From an uncultured Planctomycetaceae bacterium (GTDB lineage Bacteria; Planctomycetota; Planctomycetia; Planctomycetales; Planctomycetaceae), in assembly GCA_903858815.1 (NCBI GenBank), contig CAIOKE010000150.1, forward strand, positions 1 to 64,000: a stretch of DNA of 64,000 nt, in the 5' to 3' direction. The notes below the pieces were generated by a model that was given only the letters and a program-made list of their open reading frames with translations, did no database searches and was not told the DNA's origin. This document shows positions 36,755 to 47,427 of the stretch, piece after piece. Positions within the stretch are counted from its first letter, which is position 1; the number at the start of each line of letters is the position of its first letter. The position numbers and the translations under genes are program-made.

Positions 36755-36773
36755 ATCATAGTCCGTCTATGAT
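36755..36773. promoter_or_regulatory. Inverted repeat in the mog-sucA divergent promoter region
   Basis: ATCATAG (36755-36761) and CTATGAT (36767-36773) form a perfect inverted repeat with a 5-base spacer. The 19-bp size and its place between divergent genes suit a dimeric repressor or activator site. No regulator gene in the window can be linked to it. Confidence 0.4.
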
Positions 36774-36893
36774 GCACCGATTGCGCATCGAAGCATGGTA
36801 GCAGACTGGTTCTGAAAACCGAGATGCATTCCGGGTGGTGGTCTATTCGACCTTCGCCTGTGTCTGTCAATTCTGGTCTGTGTCCATTGGATC

Positions 36894-39815
36894 ATGATGC
36901 TGGATCCTACCCACGTTCCGAACGAAACCTGTATGTCGAACACCGCATCCATCCCAACATCATCACCAGCATTTCTTGATTCGGCTGCAGCGGATGCCGG
37001 GTCATCGTCCGTTCCTGTTCGTTCCGGTCGTGGGCCGATCGAAGTCGCCGCATCGAATCTGGAATTCGCCGAGGCACAGTTGGCCAGCTATCTGCTGGAT
37101 CGCAACTCCGTTTCACCGGACTGGCGTGATTACTTTGACGAGTTAAAAGTCGTGGATTCGGGTTTAACTGCGGAATCGATGGAAGTTCCGTTTCAGGCTG
37201 AAAGTATTTTCCGACGTTCCTCGGGTCGAGTTGATCCTGGTGCATCAGATGCTGCGATTCTGCAGGAGCGTCTTGAGCAGTTGATTCGCAGTTTTCGCGT
37301 CCGTGGGCACATCGTGGCGAAGATTGACCCGCTGAATGCTGAACGTCCGCGACCGGCTGAACTGGACCCGGCCTTCTACGGGTTCACCGAAGAGCACATG
37401 GATCGCCGTTTTTCGACGCAGTGGTCGGGTGGTCCGGACGTTCGTACTCTGCGTCAGATGGTCACGTGGATGCAGACGACCTACTGCCGGTCAATCGGCG
37501 TGCAGTACATGCACATCGACAGTCTGCAGGTACGTCAGTGGCTGCAGGATCGCATGGAGCGAACGGCCAATCGCCTGAAGCTTTCCCGAGCAGAGCAGAT
37601 TCGTATTCTTGAGCGTCTGAGTGACGCCGTGGTGTTTGAGGAATTCGTCCAGAAGAAATATGTGGGGGCAAAAAGCTTCTCGCTTGAGGGTGCTGAAAGT
37701 CTGATTCCGCTGCTGGACATGGCGATTGAACGGGCCGGCAGTCAGGGCATTGATCTGTGCGTGCTGGGCATGGCCCATCGAGGTCGATTGAATGTCCTCG
37801 CCAATATTATGGGCAAAAGCCCATCCAAGATCTTCCGTGAATTCGACGACGTGGACCCCCAGTTGAAGATGGGTCGAGGCGACGTGAAGTATCATCTGGG
37901 ATACAGCTCGGACCGCATGACCTCCTCAGGTCAAAGCGTGCATTTGACGTTGTGCTTCAATCCCAGCCACCTTGAGTTTGTCAACCCGGTGGCCCTTGGG
38001 CGTCTGCGTGCCAAGCAGGAACGCGTGGCTGACGCGGAACACAGGAAAAGCTTCTGCATCCAGATCCATGGCGACGCCGCATTTGCTGGTGAGGGTGTCG
38101 TTCAGGAAACGCTGAATCTCAGTGAACTGCCAGGATACCAGACTGGTGGTACTCTGCACGTCATCGTCAACAACCAGATTGGTTTCACGACCTCAGCGTC
38201 CGAGGCTCGTTCCTGCACCTACGCCACCGATGTGGCTCGCATGCTGCAGATCCCGATCTTCCATGTGAACGGCGAGGACCCTGAGGCGGTGGCGCAGGTC
38301 GTTCAGCTGGCGATGGATTTCCGGCAGCGGTTCCAGCGGGATGTCGTGATTGACATGTACTGTTTCCGTCGCCGTGGTCATAACGAAAGCGACGAGCCGG
38401 CGTTTACTCAGCCGACCATGTATCAGGTGATTCGTGCTCGCCAGACTGTCTTCAGCAGCTTCCTTGAATCCCTTGTCAGTCTCCGCGAGGTCACTCGTGA
38501 AGAGGGTCTCGAGATCGTGGCTCGCCGCGGTCGCGTTCTCGAGGCTGAGCTCGAAGAAGCACGCAAGGAAGGATTTAAGTATCTCGAGGATACAGGTGGC
38601 GGCATCTGGAAGGGGTACTTCGGGGGAAGCGTTCGAAATGCAGACTCGCCCCCGACCGCTGTTTCCGCTGAAAAACTGCGTCAGGTAATGACCACCATTG
38701 CCACGCCACCCGTCGATTTTACTCCTCACCCCAAAGTCGAGGCGGTGCTGAAAGCGCGTCGGGAGATGGGTGCCGGCGAGGCGTTGTTTGACTGGGGTGG
38801 TGCAGAACTGGCTGCTCTGGCAACGCTTGTTTCCGAGGGTACTCGCCTGCGTTTCAGTGGACAGGACGTTCGTCGCGGTACATTCAGCCATCGCCATGCA
38901 GGTCTCTGTGACTCCAGGACAGGACGATCATGGATTGGCCTGCGGGATGTGGCGGCCAAACCTGAACTGGTGGAAATCTATAACAGTCCGCTGTCGGAAG
39001 TCGGCGTGCTGGGATTTGAGTACGGCTACAGCCTTGACTGCCCGGATGGGCTGGTGATCTGGGAAGCCCAGTTCGGTGACTTCGTCAATGTGGCGCAGGT
39101 GATCATTGACCAGTTCATTGCCAGTGCTGAAGACAAATGGAAGCGTCTCAGTGGACTTGTGATGCTGCTGCCGCATGGTATGGAGGGTGCTGGTCCCGAG
39201 CATTCCAGTGCTCGGCTGGAACGCTTCCTCGCCATGGGTGCTGACGACAACATTCAGGTGGCCTGCCCCAGTACCTCATCACAGTACTTTCATCTGCTCC
39301 GACGCCAGGCGAATCGCTGGTGGAAGAAGCCGTTGATTGTGATGACTCCCAAGAGCCTGCTGCGTTCAAAGGATGCCTCGTCGCCAATCACGGAACTGAC
39401 CAGTGGCCAGTTCTATGAAGTGCTGGGCGACACGAAGGTGGTCCCCGAAAAAACGACTCGTGTGCTGATCTGTTCCGGCAAGCTGTATTTTGAGCTGGCG
39501 GCTTATCGTGAGCAGTTGAAGCGAGACGACGTTGCGATTGTGCGACTTGAACAGCTTTATCCTTTCCCGGCAGCTGCGCTGGACGAGGAACTTTCGAAGT
39601 ATCCTTCATCAGCATCATGTTTCTGGGTTCAGGAAGAACCTCGCAATCAGGGTGCCTGGGGGTTCCTCAGAATGCGTTTTGGCGAGCGATTGCTGGATAA
39701 ATTCCCATTCCGTGGTATTTCCCGACCTGAAGCGGCCAGCCCGGCAACGGGATCCGCAACCAGTCACAGGATTGAACAGCAGAACATTCTTAAACAGGCG
39801 TTTGAACTCGAATGA
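36894..39815 (+). CDS. sucA: 2-oxoglutarate dehydrogenase E1 component
   Basis: A 973-residue thiamine-diphosphate enzyme that decarboxylates 2-oxoglutarate and passes the succinyl group to the lipoyl arm of E2. Near the N-terminus [19 protein letters not shown] is the E2-binding-type helix. The ThDP region has [54 protein letters not shown] and [11 protein letters not shown]. The C-terminal part has [19 protein letters not shown] and a ProGluAla end. Length is normal. Start choice is open: ATG 36894, 36897 or 36933 (MSNTASIP) all lack a clear ribosome site. Its stop overlaps the sucB start by four bases (ATGA). Confidence 0.96.
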   Translation: MMLDPTHVPNETCMSNTASIPTSSPAFLDSAAADAGSSSVPVRSGRGPIEVAASNLEFAEAQLASYLLDRNSVSPDWRDYFDELKVVDSGLTAESMEVPFQAESIFRRSSGRVDPGASDAAILQERLEQLIRSFRVRGHIVAKIDPLNAERPRPAELDPAFYGFTEEHMDRRFSTQWSGGPDVRTLRQMVTWMQTTYCRSIGVQYMHIDSLQVRQWLQDRMERTANRLKLSRAEQIRILERLSDAVVFEEFVQKKYVGAKSFSLEGAESLIPLLDMAIERAGSQGIDLCVLGMAHRGRLNVLANIMGKSPSKIFREFDDVDPQLKMGRGDVKYHLGYSSDRMTSSGQSVHLTLCFNPSHLEFVNPVALGRLRAKQERVADAEHRKSFCIQIHGDAAFAGEGVVQETLNLSELPGYQTGGTLHVIVNNQIGFTTSASEARSCTYATDVARMLQIPIFHVNGEDPEAVAQVVQLAMDFRQRFQRDVVIDMYCFRRRGHNESDEPAFTQPTMYQVIRARQTVFSSFLESLVSLREVTREEGLEIVARRGRVLEAELEEARKEGFKYLEDTGGGIWKGYFGGSVRNADSPPTAVSAEKLRQVMTTIATPPVDFTPHPKVEAVLKARREMGAGEALFDWGGAELAALATLVSEGTRLRFSGQDVRRGTFSHRHAGLCDSRTGRSWIGLRDVAAKPELVEIYNSPLSEVGVLGFEYGYSLDCPDGLVIWEAQFGDFVNVAQVIIDQFIASAEDKWKRLSGLVMLLPHGMEGAGPEHSSARLERFLAMGADDNIQVACPSTSSQYFHLLRRQANRWWKKPLIVMTPKSLLRSKDASSPITELTSGQFYEVLGDTKVVPEKTTRVLICSGKLYFELAAYREQLKRDDVAIVRLEQLYPFPAAALDEELSKYPSSASCFWVQEEPRNQGAWGFLRMRFGERLLDKFPFRGISRPEAASPATGSATSHRIEQQNILKQAFELE

Positions 39816-41002
39816 GCACTCCGGAAATCGAAATCAAGGTGCCGCGACCCGGTGAGTCAATCTCTGAGGTCATGATCGGCGAATGGTACGTTCAGGAAGG
39901 CCAGTACGTGGCGGCCGACCGCAACCTTGTTGCGCTGGAATCCGATAAAGCCACATTTGACGTGCCTGCACCACGCGGAGGAATCCTGACTCGGATTCTG
40001 AAGAAGGCGGGCGAGTCGGCTCAGGTGGAGGAAGTGATTGGCTTCCTGCAACCCGCGGAGGCTCCTGCTGCTGCCCCCGCTGCAGCAAAGCCAGCCCCGG
40101 CTGCTGCCGCTGCTCCTGCTGCTTCCGCACCGGCCACTGCTGCTCCTAAGGCGGCGGGGCACGTCATGCCGGCCGCCGAACGCCTGATGGCAGAGAACAA
40201 ACTGCCGGCCGGCAGCGTTGCTGGCTCGGGCCCCGGTGGTCGAGTCCTGAAGGAAGATGTCATTCGTACGGTCAATTCCGGACCGGTCAGTGTGGGAGGT
40301 TCCCGCGAAACTCGGTCTGTGCCGCTGAGCCCAATCCGACAAACTATCGCCCGACGACTTGTCGAAGCTCAGCAGACCGCCGCCCTGCTGACAACCTTCA
40401 ATGAAGTGGACATGTCAGCCGTCAAAAAGCTGCGTGAAGTCTACAAGGATGCTTTCGAAAAGAAGCACAACGCAAAACTGGGCTTCATGTCGTTCTTCGT
40501 GCGAGCAGTTGTCGCGGGGCTCCAGCAGTATCCTCAACTGAATGCCCAGATGAACGGCAAAAGCCTGACGTATTTCAACTACTGCGATATCGGCGTCGCC
40601 ATCGGTGGCGGCAAGGGGCTGGTCGTGCCGGTCCTGCGAAACGCAGAGAACATGAGCTTTGCGGATATCGAACTGGCGATTGTGAACTTCGCCAATCGGG
40701 CGAAGAACAACCAGATCGCTCTTGAGGAACTTGAGGGTGGCACGTTCACCATTACAAACGGTGGCGTGTACGGCTCACTGCTTTCAACCCCGATCGTCAA
40801 TCCGCCTCAAAGCGGAGTACTGGGCATGCACGGCATCTTCGATCGGCCTGTTGCTGTCAACGGTCAGGTTGTGATCCGACCAATGATGTACATCGCCCTG
40901 ACCTACGATCATCGCATCGTCGACGGACGTGAAGCTGTGTCCTTCCTGAAACTTGTGAAGGATATGATTGAAGATCCAACCCGTCTGATCCTCGAAATCT
41001 GA
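39812..41002 (+). CDS. sucB: Dihydrolipoyllysine-residue succinyltransferase (E2)
   Basis: A 396-residue E2 core. The N-terminal lipoyl domain has the modified Lys in [13 protein letters not shown] (K46). An Ala/Pro-rich swinging linker (about residues 80-112) is followed by a peripheral-subunit-binding domain ([30 protein letters not shown]). The catalytic domain has [24 protein letters not shown] and the active-site [13 protein letters not shown] (H367). The FNEVDMS and RIVDGREAV forms suit the 2-oxoglutarate complex rather than pyruvate dehydrogenase. It is translationally coupled to sucA and followed by lpdA after about 100 bp. Confidence 0.95.
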   Translation: MSTPEIEIKVPRPGESISEVMIGEWYVQEGQYVAADRNLVALESDKATFDVPAPRGGILTRILKKAGESAQVEEVIGFLQPAEAPAAAPAAAKPAPAAAAAPAASAPATAAPKAAGHVMPAAERLMAENKLPAGSVAGSGPGGRVLKEDVIRTVNSGPVSVGGSRETRSVPLSPIRQTIARRLVEAQQTAALLTTFNEVDMSAVKKLREVYKDAFEKKHNAKLGFMSFFVRAVVAGLQQYPQLNAQMNGKSLTYFNYCDIGVAIGGGKGLVVPVLRNAENMSFADIELAIVNFANRAKNNQIALEELEGGTFTITNGGVYGSLLSTPIVNPPQSGVLGMHGIFDRPVAVNGQVVIRPMMYIALTYDHRIVDGREAVSFLKLVKDMIEDPTRLILEI

Positions 41003-41104
41003 TCAGGCAACGCTCGTCTGACATTCCGCAGCCGCCCCGGTGACAAGCCTGCGGGCGGTTCTGCATTTAAGTCTTCCTGAAATCTCAGCCCTACGGATTC
41101 AAAC

Positions 41105-42493
41105 ATGTCCGAAGCATTTGATCTGATCGTGATTGGCGCTGGTCCCGGAGGTTACGTGGCTGCAATCCGTGCTGCGCAGCTGGGACTGAAAACGGCCGTT
41201 ATCGAACGGGAATCCCGCCTCGGAGGCACCTGTCTGCGAGTGGGTTGTATTCCCAGCAAAGCACTTCTCGAATCCAGTGAGCTCTACGAAAAATCGGCAA
41301 AGCACTTTGCTGAACGAGGCCTGAAAGTCAGCGGGCTGGAACTTGACCTGCCGCAGATGATGAAACACAAGGATGGTGTCGTCGCAACTCTGGATACGGG
41401 TATCCAGGGGCTGCTGAAAAAGAACAAAGTCGAACGCATCTCCGGACACGGACGCCTGCTTGGTAACGGCAATGTCGAGATTCAGGCGGCCTCCGGTAAC
41501 TCGGTTATCAGCGGTAAACGCATTCTGATCGCCACTGGCAGTGTCCCGTCGTCTCTGCCCGGAATTCAGCCGGATGGAGATCGAATTGGTACCAGCACCG
41601 AAGCCCTTGCCTGGCCTGCCGTACCACAGCACCTCGTGGTGATCGGTGGCGGTGTCATCGGCCTTGAACTGGGAACAGTCTGGAGACGTCTGGGGGCGAG
41701 GGTGACAGTCCTTGAATACCTGCCACGAATCCTGCCGGGTATTGATGAACAGGTTGCCGCTGAAGCTCGCAGAATCTTCGAAAAACAGGGAGTCGTCTTC
41801 CGACTGGGCACAAAAGTCACAGGTGTCTCATCCAATGGAGAGCTGTGCACCGTATCCATTGATGGAGCGGACCCGCTGACCTGTGACCGTGTGCTGGTTG
41901 CCGTTGGACGCAAACCCTGCACGGAAAATCTTGGGCTGGAAACTGCAAACGTCACCACCGATCGCCGGGGCTTTATTCAGGTGAATTCGCAGTATCAGAC
42001 GACCGCCCCCGGTGTCTTCGCTATCGGAGACGTCATCGGTGGTGCCATGCTGGCTCACAAGGCAGAAGAGGAAGGCATCGCCTGCGTTGAAAAAATGATC
42101 ACCGGTCATGGACACATCAACTACGCAATCATCCCGGCCGTGGTCTACACAGAACCGGAAATCGCGTCCGCCGGGGCCAATGAAGACGCATTGCAGGCTG
42201 CCGGAATCAAGTACCGAGCCGGCAAGTTCACATTTGCAGCCAATGGTCGAGCTCGTGCCGGTGGACACACCGATGGGTTTGTCAAAGTCCTTGCAGACGA
42301 AGCAACGGATCGAGTGCTCGGAGTGCACATCATCGGTACTCATGCCGGCGAACTGATCCACGAAGCCGCCGTGGCTATGCAGTTCGGAGCCAGCAGCGAA
42401 GATATCGCACGCTGCTGCCACGCTCACCCAACGCTCTCTGAGGCCGTGAAAGAGGCTGCAATGGCTGTGGACAAACGAGCTATTCACTCGTGA
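41105..42493 (+). CDS. lpdA: Dihydrolipoyl dehydrogenase (E3)
   Basis: A 462-residue FAD flavoprotein that reoxidises the dihydrolipoyl group of E2, passing electrons to NAD+. N-terminal FAD fold IVIGAGPGGYVAAIRAAQLG; redox pair GGTCLRVGCIPSK (C43 and C48); NAD fold VVIGGGVIGLELGTVWRRLG; FAD ribityl site TTAPGVFAIGDVIGG; C-terminal HAHPTLSEAVKEA with the catalytic His near 439-441. Full length. It ends the sucA-sucB-lpdA cluster. A promoter of its own in the 100-bp gap is possible, because E3 is shared by several complexes. Confidence 0.96.
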   Translation: MSEAFDLIVIGAGPGGYVAAIRAAQLGLKTAVIERESRLGGTCLRVGCIPSKALLESSELYEKSAKHFAERGLKVSGLELDLPQMMKHKDGVVATLDTGIQGLLKKNKVERISGHGRLLGNGNVEIQAASGNSVISGKRILIATGSVPSSLPGIQPDGDRIGTSTEALAWPAVPQHLVVIGGGVIGLELGTVWRRLGARVTVLEYLPRILPGIDEQVAAEARRIFEKQGVVFRLGTKVTGVSSNGELCTVSIDGADPLTCDRVLVAVGRKPCTENLGLETANVTTDRRGFIQVNSQYQTTAPGVFAIGDVIGGAMLAHKAEEEGIACVEKMITGHGHINYAIIPAVVYTEPEIASAGANEDALQAAGIKYRAGKFTFAANGRARAGGHTDGFVKVLADEATDRVLGVHIIGTHAGELIHEAAVAMQFGASSEDIARCCHAHPTLSEAVKEAAMAVDKRAIHS

Positions 42494-42506
42494 CAAGAAC
42501 GGAGAC

Positions 42507-42531
42507 GGGCGACAGCAGCCTGCTGTCGCCC
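42507..42531. terminator. Perfect palindrome between convergent lpdA and carB
   Basis: GGGCGACAGCAG (42507-42518) and CTGCTGTCGCCC (42520-42531) form a 12-bp perfect inverted repeat around one base. It sits 14 bp from both stop codons, so it probably ends transcripts from both sides, though there is no T-run. Confidence 0.6.
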
Positions 42532-42544
42532 CCCGCGGCTCCAA

Positions 42545-45500
42545 TCAGTTGATCCAGTCCTGAATCGCACGAACTCGTGGCGTCGGCTGCTCTCGCAGAG
42601 CCTCCAGGGACTGCACAACTGCCAGACAGCCAGGCAGGGTCGTGACACACGGTACACCGTATGTCACCGATGCAGCTCGGATCCGACCTTCGTCCGTCCG
42701 GGCACCCTTGCCACTGGGTGTATTCAGAATCAACTGGATCTCGCCATTCGCCATCTGATCCAGCAGATTCGGACGCCCCTCATGCAGCTTCTTCACCACT
42801 TCCACCGCAATCCCCGCCTCCTGAAAGACCTTCGCGGTGCCACTGGTACTGACAATTCGATAACCCATAGCCTGCAGTTTTCGAACCGGTTCAATCATCC
42901 GCTCTTTGCGACCGGCCGCAATACTGACAAACACACGCCCCTGCATGGGCAATCGAGTTCCTGCAGCCAGCTGCGACTTGGCAAACGCCAGCGGGAAGTC
43001 TGAGTCAATGCCCATGACTTCGCCCGTGGAACGCATCTCCGGACCCAGCACAATGTCCACTCCCATGAACCGGCTGAACGGAAATACGCTCTCCTTGACC
43101 GACGTGTAGGATGGCACAACTTCCGTTGTGAATCCCTGCTCCTTCAACGACACACCGACCATCACCTTCGCCGCAATCTTTGCCAGGGAATGGCCAATCG
43201 CTTTCGAAACGAAAGGAGACGTACGACTGGCTCGAGGATTCACTTCGAGAATGTAAACCGTGTACTGCTCTCCCTCCACCTTCACCGCGAACTGAATATT
43301 CATCAGCCCGCGAACCTGCAGTGCAGTTGCCAGCTTGTGAGTCGCCTCGCGAATTTCATCAACCACATGCCCCGGCAGGGAGTACGGTGGCAGAGCACAG
43401 GCGGAGTCTCCGGAATGTACACCAGCCTCCTCAATGTGCTCCATCACACCGCCGATGACGGTGGTTTCACCATCAGAAATCGCGTCCACATCGACTTCAA
43501 TCGCGTCTTCCAGAAACTTGTCAATCAGCACCGGCTTTTCAGCCGATGCCTCAACCGCCGCCGTCATGTACCGCTCAAGACTCTGCTGGTCATAGCAGAT
43601 CTCCATACCCCGCCCACCCAGAACGTAACTGGGCCGCACCAGCACCGGATAACCTATTCGATTGGCTATCGTACAGGCCCCTTCAGTGCTGATGGCCGTG
43701 CCGTTCGGTGGCTGATGCAGCTGCAGCGCGTCCAGAATCGCCTGAAATCGCTTGCGATCCTCCGCAGCATCAATCATGTCCGGACTGGTCCCCACAATCT
43801 TCACGCCCGCTGCCTCAAGACCGCGAGCCAGATTCAGGGGTGTCTGACCACCAAACTGCACAATCGCACCGTCCGGATTCATCCGATCCCAGATGTTCAG
43901 GACGTCTTCCGTCGTCAACGGCTCGAAAAACAAATGGTCTGATGTGTCATAGTCCGTCGATACGGTCTCTGGGTTGGAGTTCACCATGATGCTCTCAATG
44001 CCCAGATCACGCAGCGCAAACGCCGCCTGACAACAGCAATAGTCGAACTCTATCCCCTGACCAATCCGGTTCGGACCACCACCCAGAATCATCACGCGAC
44101 GCACACCGTCCGGCTTGGCCGGAGTCTCGTCTTCCTGCTCATACGTGGAATAGTAATAGGGCGTAAACGCCTCAAATTCGGCAGCACAGGTATCCACCTG
44201 CTTGAATGTCGCCACGATCCCCAGCTGGCGACGCCGTTCACGGACATCCAGCTGACCACAGTTCCACCAGCCCGCCAACTGCTCATCCGAAAAACCGTTC
44301 CGCTTGGCTCGCCGCAGCAACTCCTCAGGAACATCCTCCAGACGCTGATAGCTCCGCAGCTCATTCTCCAACTGCACGATCTGCTCAATACTGCGCAGAA
44401 ACCACGGATCAATATCCGTGACCTCATGGATTTCCTGCACCGACATGCCATGCTTCAGAGCATACCTCAGATAGAAAATACGCTCAGCGTTCGGAATCGC
44501 CAGCTTGCTGAGAATTTCATCGGCCGTCGGCTGCTGTGGTGTTCCCCACAGGTCCTTCTTGCCACCACCCAGACCAAAATGCCCGATCTCCAGACCACGC
44601 AGTGCCTTCTGCAGTGACTCACGAAACGTGCGACCAATCGCCATCGTCTCACCAACAGACTTCATCTGCACCGTCAGTGTGGGGTCAGCTTCGGGAAATT
44701 TCTCAAACGTCCACCGCGGAATCTTCGTTACTACGTAGTCAATCGTTGGCTCAAAACAGGCCAGCGTCTCACGCGTGATGTCGTTCGGAATTTCGTCCAG
44801 ACGATACCCCACAGCCAGCTTCGCAGCGATCTTGGCAATCGGAAATCCGGTTGCTTTGGATGCCAATGCCGAAGAACGGCTGACTCGCGGATTCATCTCA
44901 ATGACCACCATCCGACCATTGTCCGGATTAATGGCAAACTGCACATTGGAACCACCCGTCTCGACACCAATCGCACGCATGACGGCGATCGTCGCATCAC
45001 GCATCCGCTGATACTCGCGGTCAGAAAGCGTCTGTGCAGGAGCGACCGTGATCGAGTCGCCCGTGTGCACGCCCATCGGATCAAAGTTCTCAATCGCACA
45101 GATGATCACGACGTTATCCGCGTTGTCTCGCATCACCTCCATCTCGTACTCTTTCCACCCGAGAATCGACTCTTCGAGCAGAACTTCACTGATGGGTGAC
45201 AACGCCAGTCCACGCCGGACCTTGTCCTCAAACTCTTCAATGTTGTAGGCAATTCCACCACCCGTGCCACCCAGCGTAAAACTGGCACGGATAATGATCG
45301 GCAGACCAATCTGCTGCACAGCCTCGCGAGCCTGCTCGATGTTGTGCACCGTGAAGCTGCGCGGCACATCCAGCCCGATCTGCAGCATCGTCTGCTTGAA
45401 AGCCTCACGCTCCTCAGCACGACGAATCACATCCTCTTTGGCACCAATCATCTCGACGCCGTACTTGTCCAGCACTCCGTGGCGAACCAGATCCATGGCC

Positions 45501-45793
45501 GTGTTCAGCCCAGTCTGACCACCCAGCGTTGGCAGCAACGCATCCGGCCTCTCTGCTCGGATAATCTCTTCCACATACTGCCACGTAATCGGCTCGATGT
45601 AGGTACGATCGGCCGTCTGAGGATCCGTCATGATGGTGGCTGGATTCGAATTCACCAGCACAACCTCATAACCCTCCTCACGCAACGCTTTGCATGCCTG
45701 AGTTCCCGAATAGTCAAACTCACAGGCCTGCCCGATCACAATCGGCCCGGAACCAATAATCAGGATCTTCCTGAGATCGTTTCGACGTGGCAC
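42545..45793 (-). CDS. carB: Carbamoyl-phosphate synthase large subunit
   Basis: A 1082-residue protein that makes carbamoyl phosphate from glutamine-derived ammonia, bicarbonate and two ATP for arginine and pyrimidine synthesis. The start is GTG 45793 ([20 protein letters not shown]), the usual CarB N-terminus, with GGAAGGA about ten bases upstream; the frame is open for 23 more codons. Two ATP-grasp halves are seen: [18 protein letters not shown] with [18 protein letters not shown], and [16 protein letters not shown] with [17 protein letters not shown]. The C-terminal MGS-like domain has [18 protein letters not shown] and LNTPSGK. The small subunit carA is not in the window. Confidence 0.97.
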   Translation of the reverse strand: MPRRNDLRKILIIGSGPIVIGQACEFDYSGTQACKALREEGYEVVLVNSNPATIMTDPQTADRTYIEPITWQYVEEIIRAERPDALLPTLGGQTGLNTAMDLVRHGVLDKYGVEMIGAKEDVIRRAEEREAFKQTMLQIGLDVPRSFTVHNIEQAREAVQQIGLPIIIRASFTLGGTGGGIAYNIEEFEDKVRRGLALSPISEVLLEESILGWKEYEMEVMRDNADNVVIICAIENFDPMGVHTGDSITVAPAQTLSDREYQRMRDATIAVMRAIGVETGGSNVQFAINPDNGRMVVIEMNPRVSRSSALASKATGFPIAKIAAKLAVGYRLDEIPNDITRETLACFEPTIDYVVTKIPRWTFEKFPEADPTLTVQMKSVGETMAIGRTFRESLQKALRGLEIGHFGLGGGKKDLWGTPQQPTADEILSKLAIPNAERIFYLRYALKHGMSVQEIHEVTDIDPWFLRSIEQIVQLENELRSYQRLEDVPEELLRRAKRNGFSDEQLAGWWNCGQLDVRERRRQLGIVATFKQVDTCAAEFEAFTPYYYSTYEQEDETPAKPDGVRRVMILGGGPNRIGQGIEFDYCCCQAAFALRDLGIESIMVNSNPETVSTDYDTSDHLFFEPLTTEDVLNIWDRMNPDGAIVQFGGQTPLNLARGLEAAGVKIVGTSPDMIDAAEDRKRFQAILDALQLHQPPNGTAISTEGACTIANRIGYPVLVRPSYVLGGRGMEICYDQQSLERYMTAAVEASAEKPVLIDKFLEDAIEVDVDAISDGETTVIGGVMEHIEEAGVHSGDSACALPPYSLPGHVVDEIREATHKLATALQVRGLMNIQFAVKVEGEQYTVYILEVNPRASRTSPFVSKAIGHSLAKIAAKVMVGVSLKEQGFTTEVVPSYTSVKESVFPFSRFMGVDIVLGPEMRSTGEVMGIDSDFPLAFAKSQLAAGTRLPMQGRVFVSIAAGRKERMIEPVRKLQAMGYRIVSTSGTAKVFQEAGIAVEVVKKLHEGRPNLLDQMANGEIQLILNTPSGKGARTDEGRIRAASVTYGVPCVTTLPGCLAVVQSLEALREQPTPRVRAIQDWIN

Positions 45794-46143
45794 CGCAGGG
45801 TGTCCTTCCTGAACTAACGATAATCGCCCCCGAGGGCGCGCAAAAACAGCCTTGACCGGCACTCAGCCCAATGGAAAAACCATCATCTGCTGCCCGGCCA
45901 GCCTGAATTCCACGCTGGGGTACGGAAAAAATCCGCGCAAATTTGCGACAGAGTACCAGGAATTTCCTGGTTATCAAGAAACTGGCCCAACCCCATTCAA
46001 CAGATCCCGGAATCGGCGAAGTTCGACCAAAATCCACGATTCTGACACAACACCCGGTTTCGTCATCCGCCCGAATTCGACAGAATTCCGATATTCAGCC
46101 ATCGCGAACGTTGCACCGCTGACCCAACCGGAGACCGAACGGC
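45794..46143. promoter_or_regulatory. Divergent carB / glycosyltransferase promoter region with two palindromes
   Basis: A 350-bp spacer. Two perfect short palindromes lie close together: CGCAAATTTGCG (45937-45948) and ACCAGGAATTTCCTGGT (45956-45972). Their centres are about 21 bp apart, two helical turns. The spacing suggests paired operator half-sites for one regulator. A further GAATTC-GACA-GAATTC arrangement lies near 46073-46088. No regulator gene is adjacent. Confidence 0.45.
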
Positions 46144-47247
46144 GTGTTACGCATCGCCTTTGTTATCCCTACCCTCGACCAGTCCGGCGCTGAACGCCAG
46201 CTGACCACACTGGCCTGCGGCCTGCCTCGAACTCACGTCGATCCCCACGTCTTCGCCCTCGATCGCGGTGGCCCCTACGAACAACAACTGCAGCAGGCCT
46301 CCATACCCGTACATGTCCTGCACAAACGAGGTCGCTTTGATCCGGCCACCATCCTCCGACTGCGATCCGCACTCCAGAAACTGCAGCCAGACATCATTCA
46401 GTCTTTCCTGTTCTCCGCCAATACACTCGTCCGACTGCCAGGCATCGCACCACCGCAGGCCCGCATTATCGTCAGTGAACGCTGCGTCGATTCATGGAAA
46501 TCCGGTTGGCAGCTCTGGCTTGATCGCCAGCTGGCCAACCGCGCTCACTGCCTCACTGCCAACTCCCAGAGTGTCGCCACCTTCTACCGCAATCTGGGAG
46601 TCCCCGATGAACGGATCACCGTGATCCCCAACGGAACGGCAACAACCCCAGCCGCCCTCCTCTCTCGGTCCGCCGCTCGACAGAGACTGAGACTGCCCGA
46701 ATCTGCCTGCGTCATCGGGTACATCGGCAGATTTGCCCGACAAAAACGACTGCAGGATCTGATCTGGGCCTTTCAGCTGCTGCATCAGACCATTGAAGAT
46801 TCCCGCCTCGTGCTGATCGGCACAGGCCCCGAAGAAGTCCCCCTGAAACAGCTGGCTGCAGGATTCGACTGCAACAGCAAAATCCTGTTCGCCGGCCACC
46901 GCAGTGATGCCACAGCACTGCTGCCCGCTCTGGATGCATTCGTGCTGCCCAGCGAATTCGAAGGCATGTCAAACAGTCTCATGGAAGCGATGGCAGCCGG
47001 TGTTCCCTGCGCTGCCAGCAACATCAGCCCCAACGGCGAACTGATTCAAAACGGTGAACATGGCATGCTGTTCCCCTTAGGCTCCGGTCCCGAAATTGCC
47101 CGCACACTGCTGCGAATGCACCAGGACCCTGCGCTGTCCACACGCATGGCCACACAGGCAGCCAATCGGATCCACACCGAATTCACGCCCCGACAGATGA
47201 TCGACCAACACTTGCAGCTGTATCAACGACTCCAGCAGCAGAAATAA
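46144..47247 (+). CDS. Family 4 glycosyltransferase
   Basis: A 367-residue GT-B enzyme from GTG 46144 (first residues LRIAFVIPTLDQSGAERQL, the usual N-terminal Gly/Ala-rich fold). The C-terminal donor-binding half has VIGYIGRFARQKRLQDLIWA (about residues 180-200), LVLIGTGPEEVPLKQLA, ILFAGHRSDATALLPALDAF and the EX7E motif EFEGMSNSLMEAMAAGVP. GT4 retaining enzymes use UDP- or GDP-sugars; donor and acceptor here are unknown. It stands alone, divergent from carB and followed by repeats. Confidence 0.85.
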   Translation: MLRIAFVIPTLDQSGAERQLTTLACGLPRTHVDPHVFALDRGGPYEQQLQQASIPVHVLHKRGRFDPATILRLRSALQKLQPDIIQSFLFSANTLVRLPGIAPPQARIIVSERCVDSWKSGWQLWLDRQLANRAHCLTANSQSVATFYRNLGVPDERITVIPNGTATTPAALLSRSAARQRLRLPESACVIGYIGRFARQKRLQDLIWAFQLLHQTIEDSRLVLIGTGPEEVPLKQLAAGFDCNSKILFAGHRSDATALLPALDAFVLPSEFEGMSNSLMEAMAAGVPCAASNISPNGELIQNGEHGMLFPLGSGPEIARTLLRMHQDPALSTRMATQAANRIHTEFTPRQMIDQHLQLYQRLQQQK

Positions 47248-47283
47248 GAATCAACGCGAAATCCTGCGCACAGCCGCCGCTTT

Positions 47284-47411
47284 CCCTCGGAGGACGAAGC
47301 TCCTGCTGAGCCGCGAAATTCCACAAACACAGCAACCCGCCGGCTCGGCGGGAGCCTCGCCCTCCCGAACTGCAACCCGCCGGCTCGGCAGGAGCCTCGC
47401 CCTCCCGAACG
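47284..47411. repeat. Composite element heads: one inverted, two in a perfect tandem
   Basis: Two consecutive 40-bp units (47332-47371 and 47372-47411), each GCAACCCGCCGGCTCGG, then CGGGAGC or CAGGAGC, then CTCGCCCTCCCGAAC, differ at only one or two bases. A more degenerate inverted head (CCCTCGGAGGACGAAGCTCC, then TGCTGAGCCGC, 47286-47316) lies 15 bp upstream. No heptamer tract is attached. Confidence 0.75.
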
Positions 47412-47427
47412 GAACTCAATAACCCCG

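Noticed and set aside
36894-42493. Cluster as a pyruvate dehydrogenase complex
   Set aside because: E1 is the long single-chain 2-oxoglutarate type (SucA), not AceE or the alpha/beta E1; E2 fits SucB.
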